A DNA stretch of 64,000 nt from Polaribacter sp. L3A8 (GTDB lineage Bacteria > Bacteroidota > Bacteroidia > Flavobacteriales > Flavobacteriaceae), in contig NZ_CP047026.1 of the NCBI RefSeq assembly GCF_009796785.1, positions 620,001-684,000 of the forward strand, given 5' to 3'. The notes under the pieces are model-generated. The model was not told where the DNA came from and did not search any database. It was given only the letters and a program-made list of their open reading frames with translations. Within the stretch, counting starts at the first letter, position 1. Every line of letters begins with the position of its first letter. Positions 1 to 9,400 of this stretch are shown one piece after another. Both the position numbers and the translations under genes were made by a program.

Positions 1-432
1 GTTATCTGGTAATAACAAGTTAGGGAAATTGGTTCTCAAATAAAAAACATCCAAAGAAAATAGTGCTATAAAATTCTTATTAAAACAAACACCTTTTAAA
101 TTTTTATTTCACTTTAAAGTAAAAAAATAAAACTAGTAATTACAACTCTGTTTAGTTAACAAACATGAATAACACAAAGGTATTTACATGATTATAAGCA
201 TCTTATAATTATATGAAATTTCTAATAAAATTCTTAAAAATAAATGCTCTAATTAGTCCCAAAATCTTTACCTTTAATATACGTAACCAACCTTATTAAA
301 AAAGTATATTTGCCGTCGATTTAAATTTGTGGCACTACTAAATACCACTGTATCCTTAATAATCGGATGCAAAAGTAGTATCTGTTTTAGCCTCATTTTT
401 TTATACTATGAATCATTTAAAAACAATTTATT
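1..432. other. Intergenic region with candidate promoters
   Basis: No complete gene is visible. A short open frame ends with a stop near position 43 and could be the tail of a gene entering from the left, but it is too short to identify. Two Bacteroidetes-type -7 boxes (TAnnTTTG) read TATATTTG at 305-312 and TAAATTTG at 322-329; either could serve the outer-membrane protein gene that starts at 433, giving a leader of about 100 bases. The rest is AT-rich with no clear structure. Confidence 0.5.
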
Positions 433-1299
433 ATGAAACAATTAATTACAGCTTTAGCAGCTATTTTAATTAGCACAATTACTTATGGACAGTTTCAAAT
501 TTCTGCAAGTACTGGATATTCTATGAGTAGCGCAGGAATGAAATTAGGAGAAAAAATTAATACAACAGGTACAGAAAACACCTACGGAAGTTATGGTGAA
601 GGTTTAAATTTTCAAGTAAGAGGAACGTATTATATTACTAATAAATTTGGAGTAGATTTAGCTCTTGGGTATTTAAGAGGTGCAGACAAAACCGTTTCTG
701 AAGTTAACTTACCTAGTCAGAATACAAAAGTTGATGCCATAGCAAGAGCACGTGCTTTTGGTGCAGCAGCTTCTATGGTGTATAAATTTACAGATAATTT
801 TTACGGACGTTTAGGTGCTCTAGTAAAAGTTGGTGGAAAAACAGAAGCTATTGTGTATAGTAAAACCCCTTTTACTAATGAAGCTGCTGCTAAACAAGGA
901 TTACCTAGCGGATCTTATTCTGAAACCAATTATGTAGAAGATTTTCACGGGCATTTTCCTTTAGGTGTTGTGGCTGCTTTGGGGTATGAGTTTAACTTAA
1001 CCAACAATCTTAATCTTTTTGTAGAGGCCGAGTATTATGGTATCAGTTTAAAAAGAAAAGATTCTGAAATTCAAGAATTTAACTTAGATATTTTTACACC
1101 AGATGGTAACATTGTAGCTAATAAAACTTTAGCAGATTTACCATTAACAGATCAAGGTATTTATAAAAACACCACTTATGTAGATGAATTATCACATACT
1201 GAAACTGACAAATCTAAAAAGTTATCACAAAAAGTACCTTACTCTTCTTTCGGTATTAACTTTGGTATTACTTACAAGTTTAAAAGTTCTGATAAATAA
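433..1299 (+). CDS. Outer-membrane beta-barrel protein
   Basis: This 288-residue protein starts with a signal peptide (about residues 1-19, ending TYG-Q) and continues as alternating amphipathic beta strands rich in Tyr, Phe and Gly, for example around YYITNKFGVDLALGYLRG, with a terminal strand ending in GITYKFK. That pattern is typical of small OmpA/OMP_b-brl-type barrels of Bacteroidetes. It lacks a C-terminal peptidoglycan-binding domain, so it is a stand-alone barrel. No substrate can be deduced. It is monocistronic: a candidate promoter lies upstream and a strong hairpin terminator follows directly. Confidence 0.8.
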   Translation: MKQLITALAAILISTITYGQFQISASTGYSMSSAGMKLGEKINTTGTENTYGSYGEGLNFQVRGTYYITNKFGVDLALGYLRGADKTVSEVNLPSQNTKVDAIARARAFGAAASMVYKFTDNFYGRLGALVKVGGKTEAIVYSKTPFTNEAAAKQGLPSGSYSETNYVEDFHGHFPLGVVAALGYEFNLTNNLNLFVEAEYYGISLKRKDSEIQEFNLDIFTPDGNIVANKTLADLPLTDQGIYKNTTYVDELSHTETDKSKKLSQKVPYSSFGINFGITYKFKSSDK

Positions 1300-1320
1300 T
1301 AATTACCCTTATTAAATATC

Positions 1321-1372
1321 AATACCCAAGAACTATAATGTTTGTACATTATAATTCTTGGGTATTTTTTTT
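1321..1372 (+). terminator. Intrinsic terminator after the barrel protein
   Basis: Bases 1321-1340 (AATACCCAAGAACTATAATG) pair with 1347-1366 across a six-base loop, with a single mismatch, and a run of T follows. This is a strong rho-independent terminator 22 bases after the stop of the barrel gene. Confidence 0.85.
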
Positions 1373-1398
1373 GAAATAATTAGAAATGATAACTTAGG

Positions 1399-1662
1399 TT
1401 AGCTCTCCGTTACTTCTAATCTATTTTTCATTTTTTGGATGTCTAAATTTCTTAATAACACCAATAAATTGGGATATCGGCGCTTATGATATCCTAAATC
1501 ATCTATTAGAAACTCTTTAATTGCTTGCTCTTTAGACCAGATATCAACAACCATTCTGTAAGCTACTATAATTGTTTCTGTTCTATCAGATCCACGTCAA
1601 CAATATCACTATTGTATATTTTTTTGGGAATCGAAATCAATATTAGTAATGTCTTTTTGCAT
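1399..1662 (-). pseudogene. Decayed tyrosine/dual-specificity phosphatase C-terminal remnant
   Basis: Reading the minus strand from an ATG at 1662 gives one frame interrupted by three stop codons, then an uninterrupted stretch to a stop at 1399. Around the stops the frame reads Y-C-stop-R-GSDRTETIIVAYRMV, followed by WSKEQAIKEF and GYHKRRYPNL. This matches the HCxxGSDRTG phosphate-binding loop and the following helix of bacterial tyrosine/dual-specificity phosphatases, with the catalytic loop itself destroyed (His to Tyr, stop inside the loop). The N-terminal half of the family is missing. It lies directly downstream of the potassium antiporter gene. The family call rests on the motif; the decay is seen directly. 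Confidence 0.75.
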
Positions 1663-1675
1663 CGTTTTATTATTA

Positions 1676-3559
1676 TTATTTTACATCCTTTAAAGTTTTT
1701 CGAATCAATTCACTATCCCAATGCTTGTCGTATTCTACAATACCTCTTTTAAAATCTTCATTTAAGAATTTTTCTTGCTGTTCTAATTCCTTTTTGGCTT
1801 TAAAAATATAATTACCATCTTGTTTCGGTTCAGAAGCTAAACGCCTTAAACTATCCTCATCGTATTTGATAAAGTTTTTAACTTGCCTGCTAATGGTATA
1901 TTTTCTAAAGCCCATTTTACTCAGCACATCTTTTGCTAAAGTTAACGAAGTTTCTAAAGATTCTCTATATACATTTTCATTACCAAGATTCAATAATTCA
2001 TACGCATCGTACCTGTTTTTTGTACGAATCATTAATTCTACATGTGGATATTTATCTTTAATTATTTTACCAATCGCTTTAGAAACAGACAGTTTATTGG
2101 TGGCACAAATAACAATTTTGGCTTCTGCAATACCTGCAGATTCTAATAAATCGAGACGAGTTGCATCACCATAATACACTTCAAAGCCCATTTTTCTAAG
2201 AAAATCTACACGATTAGAATCGTGATCTAAAATGGTAGCTTCTACCCCATGCGAACGTAAAAAACGTCCAATAGTACTTCCAAAGTGCCCAAAACCAACC
2301 AATATAATTTTTTGAGATTTTGCAATATGATCCATCGGTCTTTTTACAGATTCTTTGGTACCTATTTTTGGTAGAACAAAACGTTCATTAATAATACCAA
2401 TAATTGGTGTTATAGACATACTTAGTGCCGTTATTACCAACATCATATCCATTTGATCTTGCTCTAAAATATGGAGTCCAGAGGCAAATGAAAGTAATAC
2501 AAATGCAAATTCACCAATTTGAGCCAAACTAAATGTAAGTAACAATTTTTGATCTAATTTTAAGTTAAAAATGCGTCCTGTAATAAATAAAACAAGGGCT
2601 TTTATGATAATAATGGCAATTAAAATTCCGCCTATTTTTAACGGATTATTTGCAATTACAAGAAAGTTAATAGAAGCACCTACAGCCATAAAAAACAACC
2701 CTAAAAGTAAATTTTTAAAAGGTTCTAATGTACTTTCTAATTCGTGTTTAAATTCACTGTTAGATAATACAACACCTCCTAAGAAAGCTCCTAAAGCAGG
2801 ACTTATCCCTACAAATTCCATTAAAAATGAAATTCCGAATACAATTAAAAAAGCCGCAGCAATTAATAGTTCTCGTACGCCTGTTTTTGCCACTTTACGT
2901 AACATAGGTACAATTAGATAGTTACCCGCGACTATAATTAAAACTACGGATAAAATAATAGCCAAGGTTTGTAACCCCATTGGAAGTTGATCTAATAAAT
3001 TAGCACTTTCACTATGTGCTTCTGTGGATACATTTGCATCTGTATTGGCTAAAAGCGGAATAAAGCCTAACATGAAAATAACAATAATATCTTGAAACAA
3101 TAAAATAGAAAATGAAGACGTACCAAAGTTTGTTTTCATTAATCCTTTTTCTTTTATCGTTTGCATAGCAATGGCTGTAGATGATAAGGCAACAGCCATA
3201 GAAATTACCAAAGCTACTTTCCACTCAAACCCCAATAGCGTAAACAAAAAATAAGAGAGTAACATGGTGCCACCTACTTGTATACCTCCCATACCTACAA
3301 TGGTTTTTCGCATTTTCCAGAAATTTTTGGGTTCAATTTCTAATCCTATTAAGAAAAGCATCATTACCACTCCAAATTCTGCAAAGTGTAAAATATCTTC
3401 CCCTTCATTTCCTATAAATCCTAGAACATAAGGACCTATTAAAACACCCGCTAATAAATAGCCAATCACAGAACTTAGTCCGAATCGTTTTGCTATAGAA
3501 ACACAAATAATGGCTCCTGCTAAAAATATAATGGCTTGAAAAAGTAAACTTCCTGTCAT
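1676..3559 (-). CDS. KefB/KefC-type cation:proton antiporter (CPA2) with RCK domain
   Basis: The 627-residue protein has about twelve hydrophobic segments in residues 1-385 (Na_H_Exchanger domain, with the GYLLAGVLIGPYVLG and ALGAFLGGVVLSNSEF helices usual in CPA2 antiporters), then a cytoplasmic TrkA-N/RCK domain from about residue 415, with the Rossmann motif GFGHFGSTIGRFL and an acidic residue after the second strand (ILDHD). Such proteins export K+ in exchange for H+ under electrophile or pH stress and are gated by nucleotide or glutathione binding to the RCK part. The gene follows a KefF-like oxidoreductase by three bases, which supports the Kef assignment. Length is normal for the family. 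Confidence 0.9.
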   Translation of the reverse strand: MTGSLLFQAIIFLAGAIICVSIAKRFGLSSVIGYLLAGVLIGPYVLGFIGNEGEDILHFAEFGVVMMLFLIGLEIEPKNFWKMRKTIVGMGGIQVGGTMLLSYFLFTLLGFEWKVALVISMAVALSSTAIAMQTIKEKGLMKTNFGTSSFSILLFQDIIVIFMLGFIPLLANTDANVSTEAHSESANLLDQLPMGLQTLAIILSVVLIIVAGNYLIVPMLRKVAKTGVRELLIAAAFLIVFGISFLMEFVGISPALGAFLGGVVLSNSEFKHELESTLEPFKNLLLGLFFMAVGASINFLVIANNPLKIGGILIAIIIIKALVLFITGRIFNLKLDQKLLLTFSLAQIGEFAFVLLSFASGLHILEQDQMDMMLVITALSMSITPIIGIINERFVLPKIGTKESVKRPMDHIAKSQKIILVGFGHFGSTIGRFLRSHGVEATILDHDSNRVDFLRKMGFEVYYGDATRLDLLESAGIAEAKIVICATNKLSVSKAIGKIIKDKYPHVELMIRTKNRYDAYELLNLGNENVYRESLETSLTLAKDVLSKMGFRKYTISRQVKNFIKYDEDSLRRLASEPKQDGNYIFKAKKELEQQEKFLNEDFKRGIVEYDKHWDSELIRKTLKDVK

Positions 3560-3562
3560 TTG

Positions 3563-4159
3563 TTATGATGTTTTTAGTGCTGGAATATCATTTAAAAAAG
3601 TACGATCCATACAGTTTTCTATAGTAAAACCTTGCTGTAATAAATCTATTAACTTACTATATTGATTTGCATAGTCTGCCAAAGCTTCCTTATTTAAGTT
3701 ATGAGTTCCCATAACTGCAAATGGCGGTAAATAACTCATACCACAAGAGTTTGCGGTTTGCTCAAAAGGTCTTAAAAACTGATTTACGGTAAAACTATTG
3801 GTTCCTTTAGAACAATAAACTTCTTTAGAGCCACCAGTGGTAATTACATTTAAGCAAATTTTATCTTGCAAGGCATTGGCATCTGGCCCATAAGCCCAAC
3901 CAAATTCTAAAACCATATCAATCCACTGTTTCATTAAAGGCGGACAACTAAACCAGTAAAAAGGATGATGCCAAATAATAACATCATGCTCTTTTAATAA
4001 TTCTTTCTCTTTAGCTACATCAATATGAAAATCTGGGTAACGTTCATATAAATCAACAAAGGTTACTCCTTCTTTATCTTTAATTTGATCTACCAAAATG
4101 GTGTTGGCTCTCGATTTTTCAAACTTCGGATGTGAAAACAGAATTAATATTTTTTTCAT
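3563..4159 (-). CDS. KefF-like NAD(P)H oxidoreductase (flavodoxin fold)
   Basis: The 198-residue protein has the flavodoxin-like fold of the KefF/MdaB quinone reductase family: an initial beta strand MKKILILFSHPKFEKSRAN, the central IIWHHPFYWFSCPPLMKQW motif, and GWAYGP followed by the TTGG loop. KefF proteins bind FMN, reduce quinones or other electrophiles and activate their partner K+ efflux channel by contact. The stop codon is three bases before the antiporter start, so both are surely co-transcribed and probably form one complex at the inner membrane. No signal peptide is present. Confidence 0.88.
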   Translation of the reverse strand: MKKILILFSHPKFEKSRANTILVDQIKDKEGVTFVDLYERYPDFHIDVAKEKELLKEHDVIIWHHPFYWFSCPPLMKQWIDMVLEFGWAYGPDANALQDKICLNVITTGGSKEVYCSKGTNSFTVNQFLRPFEQTANSCGMSYLPPFAVMGTHNLNKEALADYANQYSKLIDLLQQGFTIENCMDRTFLNDIPALKTS

Positions 4160-4379
4160 GTGGTAAATTTAGCTGAAAATAAATAAGCGAATAAAATTAA
4201 TAACAAAATAACAAAATAACAAATCACTTAAAAACAACTGAAAATGAAGATATTAAAAACACAACACCTGTTTAAATCGTTTAGACAACCGATTATTTTT
4301 TTTTAAAACATTGTTATAAAAGAAAGTTTATAAGTTACAAAACTATAAGATTACACTTAACTTTACCTATTTAAAACAC

Positions 4380-4407
4380 AAAAGACAACCAAATGGTTGC
4401 CTTTTAA
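4380..4407 (-). terminator. Hairpin terminator downstream of the 106-residue membrane protein
   Basis: The stretch AAAAGACAACC - AAAT - GGTTGCCTTTT forms a near-perfect inverted repeat with A and T runs on its outer sides. It sits just beyond the 3' end of the minus-strand membrane protein gene. The stretch 4160-4380 otherwise holds no gene that I can see. Confidence 0.6.
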
Positions 4408-4430
4408 ATATATATAGCAGAAGAAGGTTT

Positions 4431-4751
4431 CTAAATTACTTTATGATGATTAAAACTACGCTCTTTTCTTTTGGTTCTGTATAAAGTAAAGGTTGCCATT
4501 ACACTCCATATTAAATTAGAAACAAAAGACGGTATGGCGTTATAATAATAACAATTAATGGATATTAAAAGGGCTCCAAATAAATTTAAATATTTAGAAT
4601 AATTTACATATTTATTGTTTTCTACGAGTGTTAACCCGTAAGCAAGAATTAAAAAGCCCGATCCAGACCATCCTAATACATCAATTACAATTTCATTTCT
4701 TTTAATTTTTATCAATAATTGTGATTGTAACATGCCGCAAATTTGCAGCAA
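4431..4751 (-). CDS. Small membrane protein, CBU_0592-like domain
   Basis: The protein of up to 106 residues has two to three hydrophobic helices with the pattern LGWSGSGFLILAYGL ... KYLNLFGALLISINCYYYNAIPSFVSNLIW, which resembles the CBU_0592-like membrane domain found in Bacteroidetes. Its function is unknown. Two Met codons lie close together at the N-terminus (residues 1 and 7); which is used cannot be decided. It appears to be monocistronic with its own downstream hairpin. Confidence 0.65.
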   Translation of the reverse strand: MLQICGMLQSQLLIKIKRNEIVIDVLGWSGSGFLILAYGLTLVENNKYVNYSKYLNLFGALLISINCYYYNAIPSFVSNLIWSVMATFTLYRTKRKERSFNHHKVI

Positions 4752-4819
4752 TACAATAAATATTTTATGATAAAAAAGCAGCTATAAATGGTAATTTTTA
4801 GCCATTAAATAAAAGTGGT

Positions 4820-5683
4820 TTAAAACTTATTTCTAAATTCTTTAGGTGTAATAGTTTGATGTTTTTTAAAAAATTTTACAAAATTAGTAGGTTCCTCAAA
4901 ACCCAGTGTATATCCTATTTATTTTACACTATCAGTGGTATGTACAAGCAATCGTTTGGCTTCTAATAAGATTCTGGCACCTATCATTTGTTTTGGTGTA
5001 ATTGCCATTATTTTTAAAGTTGCACTACTTAAACGCTTTTGAGTAACATTTAATTGAAATGTATATTTGCTAACCGATTTTTGTTCTTTAAAATGTTTAT
5101 CTAGCAAGTCTCTAAAGTTAATAACATTCTCTAAATCAGCTCCTTTATTAATTTGTGTGCTGTTTTGATTTTGTCGCTCTCTTTCTGATAAAAGTAACAA
5201 ATTTTGTAAATAATTTCTAAGAATATCCGATTGATAATTGTCGGGGTTAGTTGCTAACTCTTTTTGCTATTAAGTCAAAAAAACTACTAAAAACAGGTAT
5301 TAAATCGTTTACTTCAATGGTAGAGATTGTATGTAAATCATTAAAAAGCATACTACTTCTTAAAAACTTAGTATCATAATCCGTTTTACAAAAAAAGTTA
5401 TCTGTAAATAAAAGCGCAATGCCTTCTATAGGCTCTAAAGCATCAAAACATTGTACGCTATTTTTATCAACGAATAAGATAGAATTTGGTTGTATTTTAA
5501 TAGGATTAAAATCTACGATATGTGTAGGGCTTCCTTTTTTAAACCATATAATTTGATAGAATCTGCTCTGTGAGGTATCGTTAAATCATCAAAATAATTG
5601 GTATATAATTCTGCTAAGTTTACAAGCTCAAATTCATAAGGTAATCCTTTTTTAAAAACATATTTTTTAATTTCCGAAATCAC
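4820..5683 (-). pseudogene. AraC-family transcriptional regulator pseudogene
   Basis: Joining frames on the minus strand from a GTG at 5683 recovers an almost complete AraC-type regulator. The N-terminal cupin-like part reads HRADFYQIIWFKKGSPTHI and continues to VDFNPIKIQPNSILFV after a one-base loss; a second frameshift lies near 5265 (between FFDLIAK and KELATNPDNY). The HTH part runs through VTQKRLSSATLKIMAITPKQMI to HTTDSVK, where an in-frame stop replaces what is normally Glu before IGYTLGFEEPTNFVKFFKK, and ends PKEFRNKF. Thus there are at least two frameshifts and one nonsense codon. A promoter-like TACATTTG remains upstream. No intact partner gene is adjacent. Confidence 0.85.
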
Positions 5684-5866
5684 TTTTTAAATCATTAATT
5701 ACGATAACAAATGTATGTTATTTTGAATCAAAAAAAAGAATTGTTTTTTGTTAATAGAACCAATATTAGAGAGACTTACCATAAATCTAAAATTTAATTT
5801 TAGTATCTTAAATTTAAAAAAGATATTTAATTAACACAATTTTAAATACTTCTTAGAAATAATTCT

Positions 5867-5874
5867 TAAATTTG
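5867..5874 (+). promoter_or_regulatory. Promoter -7 box of the copper operon
   Basis: TAAATTTG fits the Bacteroidetes -7 consensus TAnnTTTG exactly. It ends nine bases before the ATG at 5884, so the leader would be only a few bases long. It is the best promoter candidate for the eight-gene metal resistance operon. Confidence 0.6.
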
Positions 5875-5883
5875 TATTTAATT

Positions 5884-6297
5884 ATGAAACAAGTATTCCA
5901 TAAAATAATGTCTTTTGTTATGGCAATTGTAGTGTTATTCTCTACAATGTCTTTCACTTTAAGCATGCATTATTGTGGCGAAACTTTAGTAGAAACTGCT
6001 ATGTTTCATAAAGCAGAAGGTTGCGGTATGGAAATGCAAAAACCTGCCACTGAAGATTGTGTAATTACAAAAAAGGATTGCTGTAATGATGAGCAAGTAG
6101 TTGTGGAAGGTCAAGATGAATTACAACTTCAAACAGACACTATTTCTTTTGAACAACAACTTTTTATTGCATCATTTGTTTATACATATATCAACCTTTT
6201 TGAAGGTTTAGAAAACAATGTATCTTCATACGAAGCCTATCAACCACCTCTCATAGACAAGCAACTCTTTAAGCTTGACGAGACGTATTTAATCTGA
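5884..6297 (+). CDS. HYC_CC_PP family metal-associated protein
   Basis: The 137-residue protein carries an N-terminal signal/transmembrane segment (about residues 5-26), then the signature elements that name the family: H-Y-C (MHYCGE), C-C (KKDCCND) and P-P (YQPPLID). An additional Cys-rich stretch GCGMEM lies between. The family occurs in Bacteroidetes, usually beside heavy-metal efflux genes, and probably binds metal in the periplasm; its biochemistry is not established. I chose the ATG at 5884 because the in-frame TTG upstream at 5872 lies within the -7 box. It leads the operon, 109 bases before cusA. Confidence 0.85.
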   Translation: MKQVFHKIMSFVMAIVVLFSTMSFTLSMHYCGETLVETAMFHKAEGCGMEMQKPATEDCVITKKDCCNDEQVVVEGQDELQLQTDTISFEQQLFIASFVYTYINLFEGLENNVSSYEAYQPPLIDKQLFKLDETYLI

Positions 6298-6406
6298 TTT
6301 TTTTAACAATAGACTGTATTGTCCAATGATTCACTTCATTTGGATGATTTCTTGTATTCGATGTTTTTCTAACATCACTTTCTAATTGTTTTAAATATCA
6401 GGCTTT

Positions 6407-9400
6407 ATGCTAAATAAGATTATTAAATATTTAATAGAGAATAAAATCGTATCGGTTTTATTATTGGTCCTTTTTATTGGATGGGGAACTGTAAACGCTC
6501 CTTTTAATTGGGATACTGGCTTTTTACCAAGTAATCCTGTGGCTGTAGATGCCATTCCAGATATTGGCGAAAATCAACAAATTGTATTCACAAAATGGGA
6601 TGGTCGTTCTCCACAAGATATTGAAAATCAAATAACCTATCCTTTAACAACCACTTTACTCGGTATTCCTGGAGTAAAAACCATTCGTAGTTCATCGATG
6701 TTTGGTTTCTCTAGTATTTACATCATTTTTGAAGAAGACATTGAGTTTTATTGGAGCAGAAGTCGAATTTTAGAAAAACTAAACTCCTTACCTAGCAATT
6801 TATTACCAGAAGGAATAAATCCTGCTTTAGGGCCAGATGCTACAGGTTTAGGACAGATTTATTGGTATACTTTAGAAGGACGTGATACCGACGGAAACGT
6901 TACTGGTGGTTGGGATTTACAAGAATTACGCAGCATACAAGATTACTATGTAAAATACGGTTTATCCTCTGCAAGTGGTGTATCCGAAGTGGCTTCTATT
7001 GGTGGTTATGTACAAGAATATCAAATTGATGTGAACCCAGAATTGATGCGTCAATACAACATTGGATTGAATCAAGTTGTAAAAGCGGTTAAAGAAAGCA
7101 ATAAAGATATTGGAGCACAGACTTTAGAAATTAATAAAGTTGAATATCTAGTTCGTGGTTTAGGCTATGTAAAATCGATTGAAGATATAGAAAATGCAGT
7201 CGTTACTTCTAAAGACTTTACGGCTATTAAAATTAAAGACATTGCTAAAGTTTCTTTAGGTCCTGCCGCTAGACGCGGGATACTAGACAAAGAAGGCGCA
7301 GAAGTTGTTGGTGGTGTTGTAGTGGCAAGATATGGCGCAAACCCTATGGAAGTCATCACGAATGTAAAAGCCCAAATAGAAGAATTAAAAGGTGGTTTAC
7401 CTTCTAAAGTTTTAGCAGACGGACGCACCTCTCAATTAACAATCGTTCCTTTTTATGACCGATCAGAATTAATTGCAGAAACTTTAGACACACTTAGTGA
7501 AGCATTGACTCTTGAAATATTAATTACCATTTTGGTGATTATTGTGATGGTCTTTAATTTAAGAGCTTCTATTTTAATTTCTGGCTTGTTACCTGTGGCT
7601 ATTTTAATGGTGTTTGTAACCATGAAACTCTTTAATGTGGATGCCAATATTGTGGCATTATCTGGTATTGCCATCGCTATTGGAACCATGGTTGATGTTG
7701 GCGTCATACTCGCCGAAAATATGATTCGCCATCTCGATGAGGAAAGTGAAAAGTGGAAAGTGAAGAGTGAAAAGGTAAAAGTGGAAAGTGAAAATGAACG
7801 AGATAATGTTATTCCGACAGAGCGAGGTACGAGCGACGAGGAATCTTATAACAACAAACTATCCATAAACGAAGTTATTTACAACGCTACTTCAGAAGTT
7901 TCTGGCGCTATTTTAACTGCTGTTTTAACAACTATTATCAGTTTTGTGCCTGTATTTACAATGATTGGTGCCGAGGGTAAATTGTTTAGACCTTTGGCGT
8001 TTACAAAAACAATGGCGTTATCAGCTTCTTTAGTGATTGCTTTGTTTATAATTCCTCCATTTGCTGCTTTTTTATTCCGTAAAACAACGCTAAAAAACTC
8101 ATTTAAATACATTGTAAGTGGTATTTTAATTGTTGCAGGAATTGTAATTATTATCAGCGGATTTTGGTTAGGAACTATTTTAGTCGCCTTCGGAATTTTG
8201 TCTTTATCGAGTTTGTATTATAATAAAACTGAAATTAACTTTTCTTTTTTCACTTTTCATTTTTCGCTTTCTAAAAACTTTGTAAATATCATTATTTCAT
8301 CAATTGCCATTGTATTTCTCTTAGCCGAATATTGGAGACCTTTAGGTTTTAATCGCAGCATCTTTATCAACCTTATTTTTGTAGCTATTATTTGCTTCGG
8401 AATTTTAGGAATATTCTCTGTTTTTAGAAAATATTACGGACAAATTTTACAATGGGCTTTGGCCAACAAAATGTTGTTTTTAATGGTTCCAATAACAGTT
8501 CTTATTTCTGGAATATACATTATGAAAAACACAGGAAAAGAATTTATGCCTTCTTTAAATGAAGGTTCTTTCCTACTAATGCCTACTTCTCTTCCGCATG
8601 CTGGAGTTGAAGAAAACAAACGTGTGTTACAGCAATTAGATATGGCGGTTGCTACCATTCCAGAAATTAAAACAGTGGTTGGTAAAGCTGGTAGAACAGA
8701 ATCTTCTTTAGATCCTGCTCCTTTGTCGATGTATGAAAACATGATTCAGTATAAATCGGAATACATGCGTAATTCCGAAGGAAAAAGACAACGTTATAAA
8801 GTGAATGCCGATGGTTTGTTTGAGTTAAAAACGAATGTCATTCCGACAGAGCGAGGAACGAGCGACGAGGAATCTCATAATCTTGCTAATAACAACAAAA
8901 CAAAACGTTTTATTACTTCAGGAACATCCGTTGAAAACGCTCAATTAATAGAAGACAACGACGGAGAATTCTATAGAAACTGGCGACCAGAAATTAAAAA
9001 TCCAGATGATATTTGGAAAGAAATCATTAAAGTTACCAAGTTACCTGGTGTTACTTCTGCACCGAAATTACAGCCCATAGAAACGCGATTGATAATGTTA
9101 CAAACAGGTATGCGTGCACCCATGGGAATTAAAGTAAAAGGACAAGATTTAAAACAAATTGAAGCTTTTGGGTTGCAATTAGAAAGTCTTTTAAAACAAG
9201 CTGAAGGTGTTAAAGTAGAAGCTGTTTTTGCGGATAGAATTGTTGGGAAACCTTATTTATTAATTGATATTGATAGAGAAAAAATAGCACGCTATGGCAT
9301 TTCTATAGAGGATGTACAAAGTATACTAAAAGTTGCTATTGGTGGTATGGCTTTAACTCAAACGGTTGAAGGCCGAGAACGTTACGACGTTCGCGTACGT

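Noticed and set aside
1525..1752. Plus-strand open frame of 75 codons
   Set aside because: It overlaps the phosphatase remnant and the antiporter end on the other strand and has a composition typical of a shadow frame.
5684..5866. Small gene between the AraC remnant and the copper operon
   Set aside because: No open frame with a plausible start; the stretch looks like a divergent promoter region.
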